Positions 58,089 to 64,000 of a DNA stretch of 64,000 bases are shown here, piece by piece (within the stretch, counting starts at the first letter, position 1; every line of letters starts with the position of its first letter). The DNA lies in the NCBI GenBank assembly GCA_902729315.2, contig LR746276.1, positions 515,001-579,000 of the forward strand. Reading direction: 5' to 3'. The notes beneath the pieces were generated by a model. The model had not been told where the DNA came from. It saw only the letters and a program-made list of their open reading frames with translations, and did no database searches. Both the position numbers and the translations under genes were made by a program. The DNA is from Spirodela intermedia (Eukaryota; Streptophyta; Magnoliopsida; Alismatales; Araceae).

Positions 58089-58967
58089 GGGGGGGATGGT
58101 GAGGAGCATGTCTCGCATTCGCCAACCACCGCAAGAAGTGGGAGGGAGAATAACAGCCGGAGATGCCGAAATAGAAAGAGTGTGGGTCTGGGTAGATGGT
58201 TTGTGTGTTCCTCTCTCTAAAATGGCCGACTTTCTCTCTGCAGTTGAACCCCCCCCCTTCAGGGGTTCACTGGGTTCCTTGTAGAAAACCAGCCCGCCAC
58301 CGCCGTCGACTTTATGTGAGGTTTCCAGCCTGAATTTTCTTGGATGCGATGATTAGACGGGGTTTTGTTACGTTGATGCTGAAGCCGGGGGTTATCATCC
58401 CAGCTGGAAAGCTGGAAATAACCCATGTAGAGAGAGAGAGAGAGGGAGGGAGGGAGGGAGAGAGAGGGAGAGAGAGAAAGAGAGAGAAGAAAGGGCGAAT
58501 CTTGTATTCCTTCATTTATCTGTCTCTCTCTCTCTCCATCTCGTACTAACAACCTCAGTGGAACCGAAGAAAGCGAGCCATCAGGGGGAGGGAGAGAGAG
58601 AGAGAGAGTCGCGCGAGGAAGTTCTCTCTCCTGAAGGCCTCCTGAAAGAAGTGAGGATAAAGAGAGAAAAAGTAACAGAAGAGGAGAAACCAGGCATCAC
58701 CTATCGCCACATCTCCTTCCCCAGCCTTCCTCCCCCATCCCATCCTCTCTTTCTCATGCCCATTAACAGTAAAGCTCCCAGGTGGGTCCTCTGAGCTCGC
58801 CAGTACTTTCTGACAGCCCCCCGAACCTAACTCCACGCCTGAACCAGTGAGTTCCTTCTCGGTCCCTCCTTCCTCTCCCTCACCAATTCCTCCTCAGATC
58901 GTCCTACACAGATCTTGATTTCTCTTCCGCAGTTTCAGAAGAGATATAACGATCGAGATCGGGGAGG
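56299..58967. other. Intergenic: POLD2 3' flank and bHLH promoter/5' leader
   Basis: 2.7 kb with no supported gene but dense simple repeats: (CT)n at about 56732-56758, 56913-56950 and 57637-57676; (GA)n at about 58057-58087, 58430-58490 and 58590-58608. GC-rich GGCCCG/CGGGCC clusters lie at about 57300-57480 and 57690-57745. A possible 5' UTR acceptor (CTTCCGCAG) ends at about 58931, just before the bHLH start. Open frames here are repeat-derived. Confidence 0.5.
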
Positions 58968-59724
58968 ATGTACGACGATACGGGGTACTTCGAACCTTCT
59001 CCCGATCCCGGTCTCATGGGGGGGGCGTTTCTGGGTTGCCCGCCGGAGACCTGCTCGAGCAACATCAACAATGGTGGCGCCGCTAGCCTGGGCTTCTCCC
59101 TGGAAGACCCCGCCGTGGACCTCGACCACCTGCAGCACCACTTCCGGCTCGATCTCGAGCAGAGCTTCCACGGGCACCTCATGCAGGAGGCCGGCGGCGC
59201 CGCCCCTGACCTCCTCAACCTCCTCCACGCGCCGATGTGCGGAGCGGCGCCGTCAGCGATGGTGCCGCCGGGGGGGAGAGTTGGCGGGTTTCCCATGGAG
59301 GCGTTCGCCGGAGAGCTGCCGTCGCCGGCGGGGGAGTACGCGGCGGCGGCGCCGAGCCTGCTGAGGGATCTGTTCCACTCGCTACCGCAGAATTATGGGC
59401 TGTTCTACGGGGCGGAGGAGAGAGCAGGGGCGGCGGTGGAGGGGATGGGGGATGTGTTCAGGGAGGGAGAAGGGGGGATGTTCGAGGAGGGGGTGTTCGA
59501 CTTCAGGAAGGAGGGGAGGGGGAAGGGGAAGGGGAGCTTCCCCACGGAGAAGCAGCGGAGGGCGCAGATCAACGAGAAGTATGATATACTCAAGCTGCTG
59601 GTTCCTAACCCCACCAAGGTGAGCAACATCCTTCGTCTCTTTCTCTCTCTTTTGATTTGGTCGCCATGCATGCGTCCCTCCCTGCCTGCTCCCTCGTTCT
59701 GTTTCAAAGCTACTATCATCTACA

Positions 59725-59755
<31 letters not shown>

Positions 59756-60135
59756 TCTCCCTCTCTCCCTCTCTCCCTCTCTCCCTATCTCTCCCTCCCT
59801 CTCTCTCTCTCTGCAGAGAGCAATCGGTGCCAGAGTTTGTTTGTCTGTCTGTCTCTCACTTACGACATAGTATACACACCAATCTATCCATCTCTATCTT
59901 TCACTCCCATTCTCTCTCGTATCCTCTCTCTATCGCAACCACTCTCTTTCCATAATCCTCAGTAGAAAGGACCTCTCTCTCTCTCTCTCTCTCGCTATCC
60001 ATCTATCTATCTATCTATCTGATATACACACCGTCCCTCTCATATTCTCAGTAGCGAGGACCTCACAGAAGAGCCTCTCTCTAGCGCTTTCCCGTATTCT
60101 CGGTCTAAAAGGCCGAATACCCCTCTCCCTCCCTC

Positions 60136-60166
<31 letters not shown>

Positions 60167-60329
60167 CCCCCTCTCTCTCTCTCCCCCCCTCTCTCTCTCT
60201 CTCCCCCTTGTAGACGGTAATTCGTCTCCCATTCTCTCTCTCAATATATATCCCATCTTTCTCCATATGGAAGTGCTGCAGGCACATAGATATCAATACT
60301 TGCTTTCTATAATCCGCAGTAGCAAGGGC

Positions 60330-60364
<35 letters not shown>

Positions 60365-61070
60365 AGTCTCCTCCGTCTTCTTCCACAGGCTGACAGGGCC
60401 TCCGTGGTGAGCGACACCATCGATTACATCAACGAGCTGAAGCGGACCATCGAGGAGCTGACCATCCTCGTCGAGAACAAGAAACACGGCCGGAGCAAGA
60501 GGAGGAAGACGGAGGACGCCGCCGCCGCCGCCGCCGCCGACATGGAGAGCTCCTCCCTGAGGCCCCTCGCGGCGGACGTCGACCTCCCATTCGCCGGTTC
60601 CCTGAGGAGCTCCTGGCTCCAGCGCCGCTCAAAGGAGACCTTCGTCGACGTCCGCATAGTTGACGACGAGGTCAACGTCAAGGTGACCCGGAGGAAGAAG
60701 CCCAACTGCCTCCTGCTGGCCTCCAGGGCCATCGACGACCTCCGCCTGGACCTCCTCCACGCTTCGGGGGGCCACATCGGCGACTGCTACGTCTTCATGT
60801 TCAACACCAAGGTTTGACTTCGTCACTTCTCCCTCTTCATTTCCCATCAACTCTCCAACCCGTACAAATTAGCCTATTTAGATCATAAACTCAAACTCTC
60901 TCTCTCTCTCTAAACTCCTATTTAGATCATAAATCCGACGTTTGACTTTTGGCTTACATCTCCCTCTTCATTTCCCCTTCAACACCAAGGTTTGACTTTT
61001 GTCACTTCTCCCTCTTCATTTCCCATCAACTCTCCGACCCATACAAATTAACCTATTTAGATCATAAAGT

Positions 61071-61123
<53 letters not shown>

Positions 61124-61405
61124 AACTCCTATTTAGATCATAACTCCGAAGTTTGACTTTTGTTACTACTCTTTCCTGTTTTCCTCTGAACTCCCTCTCT
61201 CACTGTCTGTGTGGGTATACAGAGAGAGAGAGAGGAAGAAGAAGAAGGGGGTTAGAACTAGGGTTTTGACGGACGAACACAAGTGTTCTTCACCTTCTTC
61301 TATCTGCAGATCTCGGAGGGCTCTTCCGTGTACGCGAGCGCGGTCGCCAAGAAGCTGCTCGAAGCCATGGACAGACCGGCCCCGGCTTCCCCCCACAGAT
61401 TCTAG
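58968..61405 (+). CDS. bHLH transcription factor, bHLH10/89/91 (tapetal) type, 3 exons, 389 aa
   Basis: Exons 58968-59618, 60389-60811 and 61310-61405, all GT-AG and phase 0. Residues 1-190 are acidic and Gly/Ala-rich. The basic-helix1 region FPTEKQRRAQINEKYDILKL, then LVPNPTK (about 191-217), ends exactly at intron 1. Helix 2, ADRASVVSDTIDYINELKRT (218 on), continues into a leucine-rich extension and a basic run SKRRK. A C-terminal ACT-like region (VDVRIVDDEVNVKVTRRKKP, NCLLLASRAIDDLRLDLLHA) follows. VPNPTK-ADRASVV.DTIDYI is the signature of the Arabidopsis bHLH010/089/091 group and rice TIP2/EAT1, nuclear regulators of anther tapetum development acting with DYT1/TDR-type bHLH partners. Tapetal expression here is inferred. 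The classical basic-region His is absent, as in the family; Glu and Arg-Arg are kept. Both introns are built largely of CT repeats. Confidence 0.92.
59619..60388 (+). repeat. bHLH intron 1: CT simple-repeat and module array
   Basis: 770 bp, mostly CT, CTCC and CTAT repeats (for example 59725-59815, 60124-60208, 60330-60362). A module of the form CATAATCCTCAGTAGAAAGG(A)CCTCT recurs at about 59950, 60038 and 60309. A strong unused acceptor-like site (CTCTCTCTGCAG) ends near 59816. Confidence 0.8.
60800..61170 (+). repeat. Tandem duplication across bHLH exon 2/intron 2 boundary
   Basis: A segment starting in the last codons of exon 2 (TTCAACACCAAGGTTTGACTT, read here from 60800) recurs 178 bp downstream (AACACCAAGG at 60981), including the 5' splice site and about 90 bp of intron with TTAGATCATAAA and a CT tract. 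Partial third copies of the GTTTGACTTTTG..CTTC part lie near 60950 and 61148. (CT)n lies at 61074-61122. Confidence 0.85.
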
Positions 61406-61434
61406 GGTTTCTCAACCTGTCCCTTCATTCTCGT

Positions 61435-61470
<36 letters not shown>

Positions 61471-62321
61471 CGTCCTGCTGTTCTTCCCAACCCTAATCCC
61501 ATGAGGCTTCGTGGCTTACCAGTTCTCTTATGAACGGCTTCATGCGTTTTATTTCTCATATAACAGTGGCTATTATCCATTTCTTTACCCATTGCAGCCC
61601 GTTTCAAGCCGGATTCGAGTACAAAAATCAGCGTATTTTATAATTTCCCATCATTTATTTTAAAATCATATGTAATTACCCATAAAATACATAATTATCA
61701 GCTAGTAATAATTATTATAAAATATTAAAACTGGCTCTTACTGGCCCCGTTGAAACTCAGCAAGAAAATTAAATAAATACATTTAAACGATTGTCTTTTT
61801 ATAAAAAAAAATAATCTCAGTTATGTCAAATTAACTAGCCGTGATTTTATTTAATTATCTCGGCATGGGACCGAGTTCAGTCAGATGGGTTGGGCCGTCC
61901 TCGTCATCTGTCCACGTGGCGAGCAACTGGGCTGGATTTGGTGAGTCCGCCTCCCGTGGTCGCCTCTCTCTCTCTCTCCCTACTCCGGCTGGTGGGGGGC
62001 GGGTTGGGCCCTGGTATGAAGCCCAGTACAGACCCAGTAGGGTTTCGAAAAGCACAAGTCCACTTCGTCGTCTCTGATTAGAGGACCAGAACGGTTTCAA
62101 TCGGTCGCTGGTTACTGCACATTACAGCAAGATCAGCGGCCATTAGATCATCTGATCTATAGTTAGGTTAGAGAGAGAAAATAAATGAATCTCTCTCCCT
62201 CTCTCTCTTTGAGGACTACGCCAGGCCATATGTCAGCGGGCCCATGAAGTCAACGGATTACTGCGAGCTGCAGTTGAATCGACTACCACAATCTGCATCC
62301 CCACTAGGGAGAGAGTAAACG

Positions 62322-62369
<48 letters not shown>

Positions 62370-62523
62370 GAGAACTCCGTCGGCCCACACAAGGAAGCCC
62401 ATTAGCTCTACCGGCCCAGACATCAATTCAAGACCGCACGACCCCGGAGAGGACCACTCAACGCGGCAGCCATGAGATGAGAGCTCGAATTCCAGCTCCA
62501 AGAGAGAGAGAGGATCCCGGGTT
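61406..62523. other. Convergent intergenic with promoter-like motifs
   Basis: 3' flank of the bHLH gene, then AT-rich DNA (about 61620-61860). A GC-richer segment at 61860-62060 has a G-box (CCACGTGGCG, about 61913), TGGGCC words (61888, 62005) and AGGGTTTCG (about 62039). (CT)n lies at 61438-61468 and 62320-62368. No gene found. Confidence 0.5.
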
Positions 62524-62605
62524 TCAGCCATTGAGGAGCTTCTCGTAGCTCGAATTCCAGCTCCTCAGCTACAGCATTCAACAGAAATAAGCTATTAAAG
62601 GCCCA

Positions 62606-62672
<67 letters not shown>

Positions 62673-63554
62673 ACCTTACTGATAGCGTCGGTGGCGGCGA
62701 CAGTGTCATCCCTTGCCTTCCTCAAAGACTCCACCCGGTCCTTGAGGAGCTCGTTCTGCCTCTCAGCCTGAGTATCATCAGAATCCACAAACTGGGTGGT
62801 CAGCTCAGTGGCAGTGATGCCTTCCTCTAATGGCCGCAGCCTGAGCCGTAGATTCTTCCAACTAACTTCACACATTATTAATCCACTCATAAATATTTAC
62901 CAGAATAATGCAAATTGCGCCGATGAAAATTCAGAATTGCAAAAAACATATTTAGCAAGTATAAAAAATAAAATAAAAATTATCCGGTTAATGCACAGAT
63001 TTTCCTAGAATCAGTAGAAAAAATAATAAATGAATTATTTTCACCAAGATGGAATAAATCAAGTAGGGGCTGGTTCTGACCTTCTCCAAGAGGCATGACA
63101 GGTAACTTATCTCATCCCTTTTAACCTTTGAAAGAGCTTCTTTGACTTCTTCTACATCCAATCTGCAGTCAGAGTCATCGAACTGTAAGTCAACCTTTCC
63201 TAATATTTTGATGGGTGCTATCCCAAAAATAGAAATAAGAAGGCAGAAAAATGAGAAAATCCCATTTGTGTCCATCAAGTAATGTAAATGATCCAATGAT
63301 GATTGCTTCCATGAGAAACAGGGAATCAGGTGAGGTGTTAACAGAGAAAGGTGGGTGACCCTGCCATTGAAAGACTGTTGAGGTCAACTGGGAGTGTCTG
63401 ACTTTCTCCACAGAAGAAGGAGAGCCTCAATGGAATTGATCGTTGACATTACGTAGAGCACTGCTACGGGATGATGCGCTTACACTTGTGCGGGAAGCGT
63501 TTCAAGGCTTTGCTCTTCCACAAGCTGCTCTACTACATCCAGAGTGGCACCCAC
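62524..63554 (-). CDS. Unidentified coiled-coil protein gene, 3' portion with probable frameshift
   Basis: I can place four minus-strand exons: 63554-63486 (VGATLDVVEQLVEEQSLETL), 63182-63081 (FDDSDCRLDVEEVKEALSKV, then KRDEISYLSCLLEK), 62861-62675 (LEESTAQAAAI, then in the next frame EEGITATELTTQFVDSDDTQ, AERQNELLKDRVESLRKARD and DTVAATDAISK), and 62568-62524 (LRSWNSSYEKLLNG, stop). Splice sites are GT-AG. The heptad-like charge pattern predicts coiled coils. Exon 3 is 187 nt. Phase requires a multiple of three, and dropping one base near 62828 (ATTAGAG) joins the two frames cleanly, so a one-base insertion or assembly error is likely. The 5' end and start codon are not found; they lie upstream of 63554 or beyond the window. 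I do not recognise the family. Alternatively the protein ends at the TGA after RGRHHCH. Confidence 0.55.
62609..62670 (+). repeat. (GA)n tract filling an intron
   Basis: About 31 GA repeats within the 106-bp last intron (62569-62674) of the coiled-coil gene. On the coding strand it is a CT tract that starts a few bases after the donor GTATCC. Confidence 0.9.
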
Positions 63555-64000
63555 CTGCTCAGATAAAAACTAAAGATCATGATCACAGACGTAACAACCT
63601 GCAAAGAGATGTGATTACCAGTCTTACGAAGGTTGTAGAAGGGTCTCGAAGGGAAGCATAAAATACTAAATTAGGAGGTTAAATATAAATGTAGAATCCA
63701 TAGATGCATGGGTAGAACTCAGCCATGCATAGAGTGGTTCCAATAGGTCTGGACAAGATCCAAAAATGGGCCCTACAGATGAGCTCAGACGCATGACGAG
63801 CAGGAATAAACAGGAAACCAAAAATGAGGGTTGACCTCTTTTTCTTCACCTAATGCTTTCATTTCATCTCTATCTATGATATGCTGCACCGATCATCTCC
63901 GATAGTCTAATTAGAACCACTCAAAAAAAAAGAAAAAAAAAAAAGAAAACAGAGCTGATTATCCAACTTATACTCTATGTACGGACACTGTCGTTGACTC
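63555..64000. other. Upstream intron or flank of coiled-coil gene
   Basis: No convincing exon in this stretch. An A-rich run lies at about 63926-63950. A plus-strand 72-codon frame (63443-63661) overlaps the antisense exon and is a shadow of it. Confidence 0.4.

Noticed and set aside
60011-60386. Arg/Glu-repeat ORFs on the minus strand
   Set aside because: Translations of GA repeats in bHLH intron 1.
1-64000. CRISPR arrays, bacterial operons, riboswitches, viral genes
   Set aside because: The regular repeats present are plant micro- and minisatellites without unique spacers, and all recognisable genes are plant nuclear genes or LTR retroelements.

Overview
This is a window of a flowering-plant nuclear genome. 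The evidence is multi-exon genes with GT-AG introns, plant-specific families (ABCG11-type half transporter, DUF1218 wall protein, tapetal-type bHLH), a nuclear tRNA-Ala(AGC), and many degraded Ty1/copia and Ty3/gypsy fragments. Several exons are very GC-rich (the single-exon gene at 22.4-24.3 kb, bHLH exons 1-2) while introns and intergenic DNA are AT-rich. That contrast is common in monocots, but the species cannot be named from this sequence. CT/GA microsatellites are unusually frequent.

Layout. 0-0.2 kb: N-terminus of an ABCG11-like transporter (minus, cut by the window edge). About 1.9-21.7 kb: a gene-poor block of nested retroelements. It holds gypsy integrase remnants, two decayed copia polyproteins, four short LTRs with tRNA-Met-type primer sites, and at least four copies of a 1.6-1.75 kb repeat family that I do not recognise. 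One of these copies sits inside a copia leader with a near-perfect 5-bp target duplication. A 34-bp GC-rich minisatellite follows. A sequence module at about 1.05-1.47 kb recurs at 21.76-22.10 kb, so two copies bracket the retroelement block.

22.4-64 kb is gene-dense: At1g75140-like membrane protein (+), DUF1218 protein (+, 3 exons), tRNA-Ala (-), CobW/COG0523 GTPase (-, 10 exons), DUF3531 protein (+, 7 exons), bL31-type mitochondrial ribosomal protein (-), ceramide glucosyltransferase (+, 14 exons), mitochondrial pyruvate carrier MPC1 (-, 4 exons), DNA polymerase delta small subunit (+, 14 exons), bHLH10/89/91-type transcription factor (+, 3 exons), and the 3' part of an unidentified coiled-coil gene (-) that appears to carry a one-base frameshift. 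I rebuilt exon boundaries by hand from reading frame, splice consensus and family conservation. All exon phases agree within each gene, except at the proposed frameshift.

The genes do not form a pathway. Three pairs are head-to-head (CobW/DUF3531, bL31m/GCS, MPC1/POLD2) and share intergenic regions rich in GGGCCCA/TGGGCC site II-type motifs, the usual promoter signature of organelle-biogenesis and proliferation genes. I saw no CRISPR array, prokaryotic system or virus-derived gene. The least explained elements are the 1.7-kb repeat family with its conserved open frame, the duplicated module, the antisense coding-like ORFs in a DUF1218 intron, and the repeat-driven remodelling of the bHLH introns.
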